NCBI RefSeq assembly: GCF_900109315.1
Contig: NZ_FOJC01000002.1
Coordinates: 1 to 64,000 of the forward strand
Source of the DNA: [Haemophilus] ducreyi
Lineage (GTDB): Bacteria > Pseudomonadota > Gammaproteobacteria > Enterobacterales > Pasteurellaceae
Length of the DNA stretch: 64,000 nt
Reading direction: 5' to 3'
Shown here in pieces: positions 1 through 8,227 of this stretch. Both the position numbers and the translations under genes were made by a program. How positions within the stretch are numbered: position 1 is the first letter of the stretch; each line of letters starts with the position of its first letter. The notes beneath the pieces are model-generated. The model was not told the DNA's origin. It worked only from the letters and a program-made list of their open reading frames with translations, and did not search any database.

Positions 1-128
1 AATACTCAGACAGCTTGTTTTTAGTTTTATGACACTATAAAAGAACAAAGAAATAACAATCAATAGATAACAATCAGTCAATCAATAAATAAACAGACAA
101 ACAAAGACAGAATATCATCACCAGAATA
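1..128 (+). other. 23S-5S rRNA internal spacer (part)
   Basis: AT-rich sequence without a reading frame directly upstream of a 5S rRNA gene. By position it is the spacer between the 23S gene, which lies outside the window, and 5S. No tRNA is visible in it. Confidence 0.6.
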
Positions 129-245
129 TTCTGGCGACAACAGTGCAGTGGTCCCACCTGAATCCATCCCGAACTCAGAAGTGAAACGCTGTTACGCCGA
201 TGGTAGTGTGGGGCTTCCCCATGTGAGAGTAGGTCATCGCCAGAG
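129..245 (+). rRNA. rrf: 5S ribosomal RNA
   Basis: About 117 bases that follow the gammaproteobacterial 5S sequence closely. They include the conserved blocks GTGGTCCCACCTGA, CCGAACTCAGAAGTGAAACG, CGCCGATGGTAGTGTGGGG and CCCCATGTGAGAGTAGG. The ends TCTGGCGA and TCGCCAGA pair to form helix I. It is the last gene of an rRNA operon entering from the left. The exact ends may shift by one to three bases. Confidence 0.95.
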
Positions 246-255
246 ATTAATTACG

Positions 256-284
256 ACCCCGTAGCGACTGCTATGGGGTTTTTT
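256..284 (+). terminator. rRNA operon intrinsic terminator
   Basis: Stem ACCCCGTAG (256-264) pairs with CTATGGGGT (271-279) around a 6-base loop and is followed by a T run. It lies 11 bases after 5S and ends the rRNA operon. Confidence 0.9.
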
Positions 285-344
285 GTTGTTTAAGCGAATA
301 AAAAAAGAACAAACAACAAATAACAAATAAGGTAATTGGGTACT

Positions 345-412
345 AGATAGCTAAAAAATAAAGGGCGTATGAAATACGTATACTAGAATAATATGCGGTT
401 ATTTAGCTATCT
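345..412. repeat. 68-bp inverted repeat between 5S and pepD
   Basis: AGATAGCTAAA (345-355) is repeated as a perfect inverted copy at 402-412. Between them is a smaller hairpin, CGTAT-GAA-ATACG (366-378). There is no T run, so it is not a typical terminator. It sits between the rRNA terminator and the 3' end of pepD. It could be a small mobile-element relic or an RNA structure at the end of pepD mRNA. Confidence 0.5.
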
Positions 413-429
413 TGTTTTGATACAGTTGG

Positions 430-1878
430 TTAGACCGCTTTTGAAAGTAAAGTAGTGAGTAGTTGCCAATAGGTTTCTACCGCTGGAATATGTACTTTTT
501 CATCTGGTGAATGTGCATTTTTAATAGTCGGTCCAATAGATACAATATCCATATGAGGATATATTTGTTTAATTAAACCACATTCTAGGCCTGCATGAAT
601 GACTTTAATTTTTGCTTCGTAGCCTAAAATTTGATCATAAATTTTTTTGGTAAGCGATGTGATTTTTGAATTTATATTAGGCTGCCAACTAGGGTAATTT
701 CCGCTATAGGTGGCTTTTGCGTCAGTCAATGTAGCTAATGAATTAATTTTACTACGGACTTCTGCTTTACCGCTTTCTAGTAAAGAACGGACTAGAATAT
801 TTGCTGTTAAGTGTTGATCTTCAATTTTTATTAGTCCAATGCTTAAGGATGTTTCTACGACATTTTCAATAATATCGCTATTGCGAATAACGCCATTGGG
901 TAATAGATTCAGTAGGTGAATCATTTTCTGGGTCGATTCAGGCGTGAGTGTTTTTTGTGGTAAATCAATCTGTTCTATTATGAATTCTAAATTAGGCTCA
1001 GCTAATTTTAGTTCGTTACTAATTTCAGTAGTTAGTTGCGTTAAGTAAGCGGTTAATTTTTGTTGATCTTTGGCTTTGAATGTAATCGTTGTTTGCGCAT
1101 TTCGTGGTATTGCGTTATGCACGGAACCACCGGTTATATTTGCGATATGAATAGTATGTTGGCTTGCAAGATCAGCGAGTAAGCGTGTCAGTAGTTTAAT
1201 AGCATTTGCTCTGGTTGTATGGATATCACAACCAGAGTGGCCGCCTTTTAAACCTTTTAAACTGATATGGTAAGTACACTCAAATTGAGTTGGTTGATAT
1301 TCTAGCGGTAAAGTTAAATTAATATTTTCACCGCCTGCACAACCGATATAGATTTCACCATTATCTTCAGTGTCGGTGTTAATCATAATATTTGATTGAA
1401 GCCAGTTACGGCGAAGTCCTAAGACGCCTTCCATTCCAACTTCTTCGCTCATTGTCAGTAATACTTCGATAGTTGGATGTATAAGCACTTTACTTTCTAA
1501 AACAGCGAGGCAAGATGCTAATTCAATGCCATTATCAGCACCTAATGTAGTTCCTTTAGCTTTAACCCGGTCGCCATCAATATAGGGCTGAATGGGATCT
1601 TTAGAGAAGTCATGTATGGTGGATGGATTTGCTTGTGGCACCATATCTAGATGTGCTTGTAATGCGATGGATTGTCGATTTTCCATTCCTTTAGTGGCTG
1701 GCTTACGTATAAGAATATTGCCTACTTCATCACGTTCCACAAAAAGCTGTTTAGATTTTGCCCAATTGACAATAAAGTTTGCGAGTTTTTCTTCATGGTA
1801 AGAAGGATGGGGAATAGTACAAATTTGATCAAACCATTGCCATAGTATATTGGGAGTGAGTTTAGATATTTCTGACAT
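430..1878 (-). CDS. pepD: Aminoacyl-histidine dipeptidase (peptidase D)
   Basis: A 482-residue metallopeptidase of the M20 family (Xaa-His dipeptidase, carnosinase type) that splits dipeptides in the cytoplasm to recycle amino acids. Visible active-site motifs are HLDM at 76-79, GADNG at 113-117 (bridging Asp), SEEVGMEG at 144-151 (general-base and ligand Glu), NTDTEDNG near 167-174, and HSPDE near 456 (C-terminal zinc-ligand His). The length is normal for PepD (about 485). It is transcribed divergently from gpt across a 172-base gap. No clear terminator follows it, only the inverted repeat at 345-412. Confidence 0.95.
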   Translation of the reverse strand: MSEISKLTPNILWQWFDQICTIPHPSYHEEKLANFIVNWAKSKQLFVERDEVGNILIRKPATKGMENRQSIALQAHLDMVPQANPSTIHDFSKDPIQPYIDGDRVKAKGTTLGADNGIELASCLAVLESKVLIHPTIEVLLTMSEEVGMEGVLGLRRNWLQSNIMINTDTEDNGEIYIGCAGGENINLTLPLEYQPTQFECTYHISLKGLKGGHSGCDIHTTRANAIKLLTRLLADLASQHTIHIANITGGSVHNAIPRNAQTTITFKAKDQQKLTAYLTQLTTEISNELKLAEPNLEFIIEQIDLPQKTLTPESTQKMIHLLNLLPNGVIRNSDIIENVVETSLSIGLIKIEDQHLTANILVRSLLESGKAEVRSKINSLATLTDAKATYSGNYPSWQPNINSKITSLTKKIYDQILGYEAKIKVIHAGLECGLIKQIYPHMDIVSIGPTIKNAHSPDEKVHIPAVETYWQLLTTLLSKAV

Positions 1879-2050
1879 ATTTGCCTCTTAAAATAGGTGG
1901 GTAATAAGTAGTTAAAATTATTCAAATAATTGACCGCTATCGCTGAATAGATGCGGAAATGATAGCACGAATGTGCTTTTTAGGTTAGAATGAGATAAGT
2001 TTTATTTATTCGGTGCTTAGTCGCCGCTTTTTTTTATCTAGGGCTTTTTT

Positions 2051-2524
2051 ATGGGTGGGAAATACACAAACGAAAAATATGTGGTGACGTGGGATATGTT
2101 TCATATGCATACCCGTAAATTAGCAGAACGTCTTTTGCCTGCGTCACAATGGAAAGGTATTATCGCAGTTAGTCGTGGAGGTTTATTTCCAGCAGCGGTC
2201 TTAGCACGGGAATTAAGTATTCGCCACGTAGAAACTGTATGTATTTCAAGTTATGAACATGATGAACAAGGCGAATTAAAAGTGTTACACGCAGCACAAA
2301 CAGATGGTGAGGGTTTTATCGTTGTAGATGATTTAGTGGATACGGGGAATACTGCGAAAGAAATTCGTAGAATGTATCCAAAGGCAAAATTTGTGACTGT
2401 TTTTGCTAAGCCACTTGGTGCGCCGCTTATTGATGATTATGTTATTGATATTCCTCAAGAAACGTGGATTGAGCAACCTTGGGATTTAGGCATTACCTTT
2501 GTTCCTCCGCTTGCTCGTAAATAA
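2051..2524 (+). CDS. gpt: Xanthine-guanine phosphoribosyltransferase
   Basis: A 157-residue type I phosphoribosyltransferase that converts guanine and xanthine plus PRPP to GMP and XMP in purine salvage. The PRPP-binding signature [12 protein letters not shown] lies at 91-102 and SRGG at 41-44. The C-terminal block [10 protein letters not shown]...VPP is typical of Gpt. It is about five residues longer at the N terminus than the E. coli enzyme. No ideal ribosome-binding site precedes the ATG, so the first few residues are uncertain. A strong hairpin and then gmk follow, which fits a purine-nucleotide pair. Confidence 0.95.
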   Translation: MGGKYTNEKYVVTWDMFHMHTRKLAERLLPASQWKGIIAVSRGGLFPAAVLARELSIRHVETVCISSYEHDEQGELKVLHAAQTDGEGFIVVDDLVDTGNTAKEIRRMYPKAKFVTVFAKPLGAPLIDDYVIDIPQETWIEQPWDLGITFVPPLARK

Positions 2525-2535
2525 ATTCAAACTAG

Positions 2536-2560
2536 ATGGAGAATTAATAATTCTCCATTT
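2536..2560 (+). terminator. Hairpin between gpt and gmk
   Basis: A perfect 10-bp stem ATGGAGAATT/AATTCTCCAT (2536-2545 with 2549-2558) with a 3-base loop, followed only by TTTCC. The hairpin is strong but the T tract is weak, so it may be a partial terminator or a processing site. Confidence 0.5.
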
Positions 2561-2592
2561 TCCGTTATTTATAGAACATTATCTATTCTCTT

Positions 2593-3213
2593 ATGTTAGG
2601 CAATCTATATATACTTTCAGCACCCAGCGGAGCGGGTAAATCTTCGTTAATAAATGCATTACTTGCAGATTTACCTCGTACAGAAGTGCAGCTTTCAATT
2701 TCACATACAACGCGTCAGCCACGTGTAGGGGAGACGCATGGTATCCATTATTATTTTACCGAGCATCACGAATTTGAATCGTTGATTGAACAAGGTCATT
2801 TTTTAGAATGGGCAAGAGTATTTGATCATTATTATGGTACGTCATTGCCGATGATTGAGCGTAGCTTGGCGCAAGGTATTGATGTATTTTTAGATATTGA
2901 TTGGCAAGGTGCTCGCCAAATCCGTGAAAAAGTGCCTAATGTAAAAACTATTTTTATTTTGCCTCCATCGCGCGCTGAATTAGAAAAGCGTTTAGTCGGG
3001 CGAGGGCAAGATTATTTAGAAACTATTGCTAAACGGATGGAACAAGCGGTATCAGAAATGACTCATTACAATGAGTTTGATTATGTCATTATTAATGATC
3101 AGTTTGAAACCGCATTAACTGAATTAAAAAGTATTCTTACTGCTGAACGTTTAAAACAATCAGCACAAGCTATTCGCCAACAAGCATTAATTGCTGAATT
3201 ATTAGCTGAATAA
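2593..3213 (+). CDS. gmk: Guanylate kinase
   Basis: A 206-residue essential cytoplasmic kinase that phosphorylates GMP to GDP with ATP. The P-loop [10 protein letters not shown] is at 9-18. The GMP-binding region with [11 protein letters not shown] and HYYF follows, then the lid-region motif with conserved arginines (PPS...[11 protein letters not shown]). Its length matches the family (about 205). It lies 68 bases after gpt, whose product GMP it consumes. A DNA uptake signal (ACAAGCGGT) lies inside the gene at 3042-3050. No strong ribosome-binding site is visible upstream of the ATG. Confidence 0.96.
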   Translation: MLGNLYILSAPSGAGKSSLINALLADLPRTEVQLSISHTTRQPRVGETHGIHYYFTEHHEFESLIEQGHFLEWARVFDHYYGTSLPMIERSLAQGIDVFLDIDWQGARQIREKVPNVKTIFILPPSRAELEKRLVGRGQDYLETIAKRMEQAVSEMTHYNEFDYVIINDQFETALTELKSILTAERLKQSAQAIRQQALIAELLAE

Positions 3214-3324
3214 GCGGTCTATTTAACTGGGTAATTTACCAAAAAATCTTTTTTGCGCGTAAGAAAAGATATTTGGTTGAAATTCAGTGCATATTATTTA
3301 AATTATTATTTTAAGGAAAGCTAA

Positions 3325-4731
3325 ATGAAATTTTCAAAATTAGCATTATTTATTACGTTAGCAAGCTTTTTGTCAGCTTGTACATCGAGTATGACAAAAG
3401 ATGGCTCGCTTGAACAAGCAAAAGCCAGCTACCAGCAATATGAAGAATTGACTAAGCAGTTTAATATTGATGAAGAATGGTGGAAAGGATATAACGATCC
3501 GCAGTTAAATCGTCTTGTTAGCCAAGCCTTAGCTAATAATGTTAACTTAGCCAAAAGTGCTATTTTGGTTAATAAAGCGCTATATAATGCGAATTTAGTC
3601 GGCGCTAGTTTAGTACCAACTTTTAGCGGTAGCGGTTCAAGCTCAGCATCAAAATTGTTGGTTTCTGATGGCTCATTACAATCATCTAATAGCGTTACCA
3701 AGGCGTCAAATGTTGTACACAATGCCTCATTCAATTTAAGTTATACGCTTGATTTATGGCGTCGTTTAGCTGATAGTGCTAGTGCATCGGAATGGGAATA
3801 TAAAGCAACGATAGAAGACTTAAAAGCAACTCGACTTTCTATTATTAATGCTGTTGTGGCTAGCTATTATCAAATTGCCTATTTGAAAGATGTGATTAAT
3901 GTTAGTGAACAAACCATTAAAAATTATGAACAGATTAATCATATTTTAGAAAATAAAATGGAAGTGGGGGCGATTGATCACTTAGCGGTTGAACAAGCCA
4001 AGCAAGCGACTTTGAATGCACGTAATGGTTTGATTGGCTATCATACTACTCTAAAAGTGGCGGAACAAACTTTACGTAACTTATTGAATTTAAAGCCAAA
4101 TGAGCCTTTGCCAATAGAGTATCCAGCGATTTTGTCAGTTGAATTACAAGGGGTTGATATGAATGTACCTATTTCAGCTATCGCAAATCGTCCAGATGTA
4201 GCAGCAAAATTAAAACGTTTGCAATCGGCATTTAAATCATTAAGTGCGACGGAAAAAAGTTGGTTCCCGACGGTTACATTAGGCGCTTCAATTTCAAGTA
4301 GTGCGGCTAAATTAAGGAATATTGGTGATAATCAATTAGGCAATAGTATGATTTCATTGAATTTGCCATTCCTAGATTGGCAAACCGTCAAAAATAATGT
4401 GAAGCTTTCGGAAGCGGATTATCATTTGGCAAAATTGAATTATGAGCAAGTCATTACATCCGCATTAAATGAAGTGGATAATTACTATTATGCTTATCAA
4501 CAGGCCTTTGATAGTTATACCACTTTGCAACAAGTGTATGAACATAATAAGAAAATTAGTTTTTATTATAAAAATCGCTATGAGTTAGGTGTTGCTGAAT
4601 TTCGTGAATGGATTAACGCGATGAATGTAGAATTAACTTCTCAGTTAGCCATTTTGAATCAAAAATATACTATTTTGGCCAAAGAAAATGCCGTTTATCA
4701 ATCAATGGCAGGTAAATATAAACGGTTATAA
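3325..4731 (+). CDS. TolC-like outer-membrane efflux lipoprotein (NodT/TdeA type)
   Basis: A 468-residue outer-membrane efflux protein. A lipoprotein signal peptide ends in the lipobox LSAC with the acylated Cys at 19. The mature part has the two-repeat OEP pattern, WWKGYNDPQLNRLVSQALANN near the start and the second repeat after about residue 270. Such proteins form trimeric channels that complete tripartite drug or type I secretion pumps. No adaptor or pump gene is adjacent, so it probably works with partners encoded elsewhere. In Pasteurellaceae the related TdeA serves drug efflux and RTX toxin export; assignment to that subgroup is inference. AAGGAA precedes the ATG. Confidence 0.85.
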   Translation: MKFSKLALFITLASFLSACTSSMTKDGSLEQAKASYQQYEELTKQFNIDEEWWKGYNDPQLNRLVSQALANNVNLAKSAILVNKALYNANLVGASLVPTFSGSGSSSASKLLVSDGSLQSSNSVTKASNVVHNASFNLSYTLDLWRRLADSASASEWEYKATIEDLKATRLSIINAVVASYYQIAYLKDVINVSEQTIKNYEQINHILENKMEVGAIDHLAVEQAKQATLNARNGLIGYHTTLKVAEQTLRNLLNLKPNEPLPIEYPAILSVELQGVDMNVPISAIANRPDVAAKLKRLQSAFKSLSATEKSWFPTVTLGASISSSAAKLRNIGDNQLGNSMISLNLPFLDWQTVKNNVKLSEADYHLAKLNYEQVITSALNEVDNYYYAYQQAFDSYTTLQQVYEHNKKISFYYKNRYELGVAEFREWINAMNVELTSQLAILNQKYTILAKENAVYQSMAGKYKRL

Positions 4732-4742
4732 TCACCACAATC

Positions 4743-4774
4743 AAAAAAGCACGATTATTATATCGTGCTTTTTT
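4743..4774. terminator. Bidirectional terminator
   Basis: Stem GCACGAT/ATCGTGC (4749-4755 with 4762-4768) is flanked by A6 on one side and T7 on the other, so it can end both the TolC-like gene (plus) and rnfH (minus). The rnfH stop codon (4774-4776) touches its edge. Confidence 0.9.
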
Positions 4775-5076
4775 TAGGCTTTTTGGGCCTGTTCCGCGGC
4801 GCGTTTTCGCCGAATTTCTTTTGGATCGGCAACTAAAGGGCGATAAATTTCGATCCGATCACCATGGGCTACATAATCGGTTAACTTGGCGGGGCGACTA
4901 AAAATACCGACTTTATTGATACGTAGATCGATCTCGGTGTATTTGGCTAAAATACCAGATTGTAGAATAACATTCTGAATAGTCGTGGGCTGATCTAAGC
5001 TTATTTTCTTAAGAAAATATTGATCAGGGTAAGCATATATAATTTCTACGACGATTTGGGACGATTCAGACACCAT
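4774..5076 (-). CDS. rnfH: RnfH family ubiquitin-like protein (UPF0125)
   Basis: A 100-residue small protein of the RnfH/RatB family with a beta-grasp (ubiquitin-like) fold. The conserved elements KVGIFSRPAKLTDYVAHGDRIEIYRPLVADPKEIRRKRA are recognisable in the C-terminal half. Its role is not settled: the name comes from association with Rnf electron-transport genes, and E. coli calls it RatB because it follows ratA. It overlaps ratA by 11 bases, so the two are probably translationally coupled. Confidence 0.88.
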   Translation of the reverse strand: MVSESSQIVVEIIYAYPDQYFLKKISLDQPTTIQNVILQSGILAKYTEIDLRINKVGIFSRPAKLTDYVAHGDRIEIYRPLVADPKEIRRKRAAEQAQKA

Positions 5077-5500
5077 ATACCTCTTTAGCGCGTTGTTTAA
5101 AAGCGTTAACCATTTTTAATGTTATTTCATTAAACACTTTCCCAAAAATCATTGCGATGAGCAGATTGGAAAATTCAAACGTCAAATTTAGTGATATTTT
5201 ACAACTATGTTCATCAAATGGTATGAAAGTCCAAGCGCCCTCTAATTGTTTGAAAGGCCCATCAATTAAATGCATTTCGATTTTGCGGTTTGGTATCATT
5301 CGATTATGCGTACTGAAATGTTGATTAATACCTAATTTTTGGATATGAAGCGCTGCTTTTAATTCTGTATCGCTGATACTGAGCGTTTTAGTGCCAACAC
5401 AACCGGATAAAAATTCAGGGTATTTTTCATAATCATTGACAAGTTGATACATTTGTTCAGCACTATAAGGTACCAGCGAAGATTGGTTAACGATTGGCAT
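5066..5500 (-). CDS. ratA: RatA, START-domain (Coq10-like) protein
   Basis: A 144-residue member of the polyketide cyclase/START family. It was described in E. coli as a ribosome-association inhibitor toxin and is homologous to the ubiquinone-binding protein Coq10. Conserved stretches are VPYSAEQMYQLVNDYEKYPEFL at the start and WTFIPFDEHSCKISLNLTFEFSN in the middle. The usual gene neighbour smpB is absent from this side. Whether it acts as a toxin here or as a quinone chaperone cannot be told from sequence. It forms one unit with rnfH. Confidence 0.88.
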   Translation of the reverse strand: MPIVNQSSLVPYSAEQMYQLVNDYEKYPEFLSGCVGTKTLSISDTELKAALHIQKLGINQHFSTHNRMIPNRKIEMHLIDGPFKQLEGAWTFIPFDEHSCKISLNLTFEFSNLLIAMIFGKVFNEITLKMVNAFKQRAKEVYGV

Positions 5501-5547
5501 ATTTTTCTCTTTAATAAGTGGTCTATTTTTTCATATATTTTGCAAAG

Positions 5548-6603
5548 TTATAAAGAAACACTTTTAATCTGTACATAAACTTGTTGGCCAATTTTTAGTG
5601 CGAGTTCATCAAATGACCATAAGCTAATTGATGCCCAAATTTGATGTGTTTCAATCAAGACTGCAATATCTACCCGATCATCGTGTTTTACAATTTGAGT
5701 AATAATGCCGTTGAGAATATTTCTAATTGAGCTGTGTTGCACTTGATCTAAACTAATCGAGACATCTTTGCTTGCAATGGTAATCCTAAGTTTATCACCT
5801 ATTTTATAATGAGGTGTTGCTGGGATCCAAATATGTTGTTTACCTAGTTTTAAGCCCACCATTTTATAAATAGGCTGTTGTATATTCAAGGGTAATTCTA
5901 ATAAGCTTATTTTTTGTGTCTCTGATTGCCAATCAGCTAAAATATCGCTATGCCATACATTAACAACCGAGTCAAAAGCGATAATCTTACCTTGTTCAAG
6001 TAAGATCAGCTGATCGGCTAAACGAATAATTTCATCTAAACTATGAGTGACATATAGAATCGGAATGTCTACTTGATTTGCTAATTGACTTAAGTAAGTG
6101 ATTAATTCTTGTTTACGAGGTAAATCAAGGGCAGATAGCGGTTCATCCATGAGTAAAATTTGTGGTTTAGTTAATAATGCTCGTCCGATTGCGACACGCT
6201 GTTTTTCACCGCCTGAAAGACTGCTTGGATAACGATTAAGTAAATGTTCAATCCCCAATAATTTCACAATTTGTAAGAAATGAGAATTATCCACCCGCTT
6301 ACAGCCATATTTAAGGTTTTTGGCTACGGAATAATGTGGGAAGAGTCTATGTTCTTGAAATACATAGCCTATATGACGTTTTTCTGGCGCAAGATTAATA
6401 CCTTGTTCATGATCATACAGTGTTTGCTCACCCAGTTTAATATATCCGCGTTGTGCTGTAGTCAGCCCCGCAATTAGATTGATTAAACTGGATTTGCCAG
6501 CACCAGAACGACCTAAGATAGCCGTAATGCCTTTAGCCGCAATGTGTAAGTTTACCGTTAAATTTAGTGAACCTAATTGTTGATGAATATTAATTTCAAG
6601 CAT
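5548..6603 (-). CDS. modC: Molybdate ABC transporter ATP-binding protein
   Basis: A 351-residue ATPase of the molybdate importer on the inner face of the membrane. Walker A GRSGAGKSS is at 31-39, followed by signature LSGGEKQR, Walker B ILLMDEP and the H-loop THS. The C-terminal part (from about 283) is a MOP/TOBE molybdate-binding domain, which distinguishes ModC from other ABC ATPases. It follows modB by 18 bases and is the last gene of modABC. Confidence 0.95.
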   Translation of the reverse strand: MLEINIHQQLGSLNLTVNLHIAAKGITAILGRSGAGKSSLINLIAGLTTAQRGYIKLGEQTLYDHEQGINLAPEKRHIGYVFQEHRLFPHYSVAKNLKYGCKRVDNSHFLQIVKLLGIEHLLNRYPSSLSGGEKQRVAIGRALLTKPQILLMDEPLSALDLPRKQELITYLSQLANQVDIPILYVTHSLDEIIRLADQLILLEQGKIIAFDSVVNVWHSDILADWQSETQKISLLELPLNIQQPIYKMVGLKLGKQHIWIPATPHYKIGDKLRITIASKDVSISLDQVQHSSIRNILNGIITQIVKHDDRVDIAVLIETHQIWASISLWSFDELALKIGQQVYVQIKSVSL

Positions 6604-6621
6604 AGTAAAGTGAGTTTGAAG

Positions 6622-7302
6622 CTAACGTTTTTGCTTTTGGGCCAGCCATTCGGATGTAAATAATGCGAATAATGAAATGGCTATTGCTACCATACATAAA
6701 CGCGTAGCCGCCAGTTCATTATTTGGTATTTCAATAAAAGTAAACAGTGCGGCTGGAATGGTTTGTGTTTGATTAGGAATATTGGATACGAAAGTAATCG
6801 TTGCACCAAACTCGCCTAATGAACGAGCAAATCCCAAAACAGCACCTGCGATAATGCCAGACCATGACAATGGTAACGTAATGGTCCAAAACACTTTCAA
6901 CGGACTAGCGCCTAAAGTACGTGCCGCTTGTTCTAATTTGGGATCGATATTATCAATCGTTAAACGAATGGAGCGTACCATTAATGGAAATGCCATCACC
7001 ATTGAGGCTAATACAGCCCCTCGCCAAGAAAAACTGAATGAAAAACCAAACCATTGCCATAATACTTGCCCAATAATGCCTTTTTTAGCCATTAAAATAA
7101 GTAATAAATAACCGATGACTACAGGTGGCAGCACAAGTGGTAAATGAACAATGCCGTTTAGTATATTCTTACCATAAAAATCTTTCCTAGATAATAACCA
7201 TGCGATTGCAATAGCAAAAGGTAATGAAAAAAGCACCGCTATTGAGGTGACTTTCAGACTTAAAATAATCGCATCAAGCTCTTGTGGCGTAAAATTAAAC
7301 AT
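6622..7302 (-). CDS. modB: Molybdate ABC transporter permease
   Basis: A 226-residue inner-membrane permease with five to six hydrophobic segments and the EAA loop EQAARTLGASPLKVFWTITLP that docks ModC. The reading frame is open further upstream to a GTG at 7380, which would overlap modA by 44 bases. Alignment with E. coli ModB supports a start at the Met before FNFTPQELDAI (7302); a Met four codons earlier (7314) is also possible. Neither has a strong ribosome-binding site, which suggests coupling to modA translation. Confidence 0.9.
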   Translation of the reverse strand: MFNFTPQELDAIILSLKVTSIAVLFSLPFAIAIAWLLSRKDFYGKNILNGIVHLPLVLPPVVIGYLLLILMAKKGIIGQVLWQWFGFSFSFSWRGAVLASMVMAFPLMVRSIRLTIDNIDPKLEQAARTLGASPLKVFWTITLPLSWSGIIAGAVLGFARSLGEFGATITFVSNIPNQTQTIPAALFTFIEIPNNELAATRLCMVAIAISLFALFTSEWLAQKQKR

Positions 7303-7336
7303 AGAAGATAACATTAATATTGTGCAGGTTGGCGCT

Positions 7337-8149
7337 TTAATCAGTACTGTAATCGTGAGTAAAAAAGTGGATAAAACCACCTGATCGCATTAATTTTATC
7401 GGATAAAAGCCCGCTGCTTCAAATTTAGCGATTGCAATGGGGCTTTTTAGATAATCTAAAAATTTTTTTGCAACGATTTTATTGCTGACGGTTGCAACGG
7501 GATAAATAACTTCACCATAGCTTTCTGTTGGGAAAGTTGCGACCACTTTCACTTTATCAGCGGCAATTTTTGCATCAGTTAAGTAAACAATGCCTAGTGG
7601 TGATTCTGCGCGTTGTACAAAAGCAAGTGCATCACGTACATTTTTAGCTCGAGCAAGCCGTGGCTCAACACTCTTCCAAAGTTGGTAATGTTGTAATGCT
7701 TTTTTAGCATATCTACCTGCGGGTACGTGATCAGGATCGCCCATCGATAAATAGCTATCGTTTAATTCTTTGTTAAAATCAATATATTCTATTTTGTTTG
7801 CATTAATCTGACTATCTTTAGGCGCAATTAAAACTAATTCATTTTTAACGAGCGGTTGGATATTATTTACTTTAGTAGGTTGATTTTGTTTAATATAGTC
7901 CATCCATTTCAGATCAGCAGAAATAAAAATATCCGCTGGGGCATCTTGTTCGATTTGCTTAGCTAATACAGAAGACGAAGCAAATGAAAAGATCACTTTA
8001 TCTTCAGGATAAGCTTTCTCAAATGCTTGATTGATGTCTTGTAATACATTGGCCATTGAGGCTGCCGCAAACACCGTAATATCTTCCGCAAAAACCGCAG
8101 TGGTATTTAATGCTAATACACTGACTAAAAATCGTTTAAATGATTTCAT
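7337..8149 (-). CDS. modA: Molybdate-binding periplasmic protein
   Basis: A 270-residue extracytoplasmic solute-binding protein that delivers molybdate or tungstate to ModBC. The Sec signal peptide ends near AVFAED. The oxyanion-binding pattern is visible as VFAAASM, FSFASSS and GDPDHVPAGRYAKKAL. The protein continues about 20 residues past the usual end (GFYPIK), overlapping the modB leader region. This tail may be natural or reflect a small frame change. AAGGAACTTCAA precedes the ATG. Confidence 0.94.
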   Translation of the reverse strand: MKSFKRFLVSVLALNTTAVFAEDITVFAAASMANVLQDINQAFEKAYPEDKVIFSFASSSVLAKQIEQDAPADIFISADLKWMDYIKQNQPTKVNNIQPLVKNELVLIAPKDSQINANKIEYIDFNKELNDSYLSMGDPDHVPAGRYAKKALQHYQLWKSVEPRLARAKNVRDALAFVQRAESPLGIVYLTDAKIAADKVKVVATFPTESYGEVIYPVATVSNKIVAKKFLDYLKSPIAIAKFEAAGFYPIKLMRSGGFIHFFTHDYSTD

Positions 8150-8170
8150 TTGAAGTTCCTTAATGTTTTA

Positions 8171-8208
8171 TACGAGAGATGGATATAATTCTAGCATTAT
8201 CTCTCGTA
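8171..8208. promoter_or_regulatory. Perfect inverted repeat in the modA promoter region
   Basis: TACGAGAGAT (8171-8180) and ATCTCTCGTA (8199-8208) form a perfect 10-bp inverted repeat with an 18-base centre rich in TATAAT-like hexamers, 22 to 59 bases upstream of modA. This is where a molybdate-responsive ModE-type repressor would bind, but the arms do not match the E. coli ModE core that I know. It could instead be an mRNA hairpin or the end of the upstream yadH transcript. Confidence 0.5.
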
Positions 8209-8227
8209 CAATTTATAACAATGAAAA

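Noticed and set aside
7303..7380. Upstream extension of modB to a GTG at 7380
   Set aside because: It adds 26 residues not found in ModB proteins and overlaps modA by 44 bases; the homologous start is at 7302.
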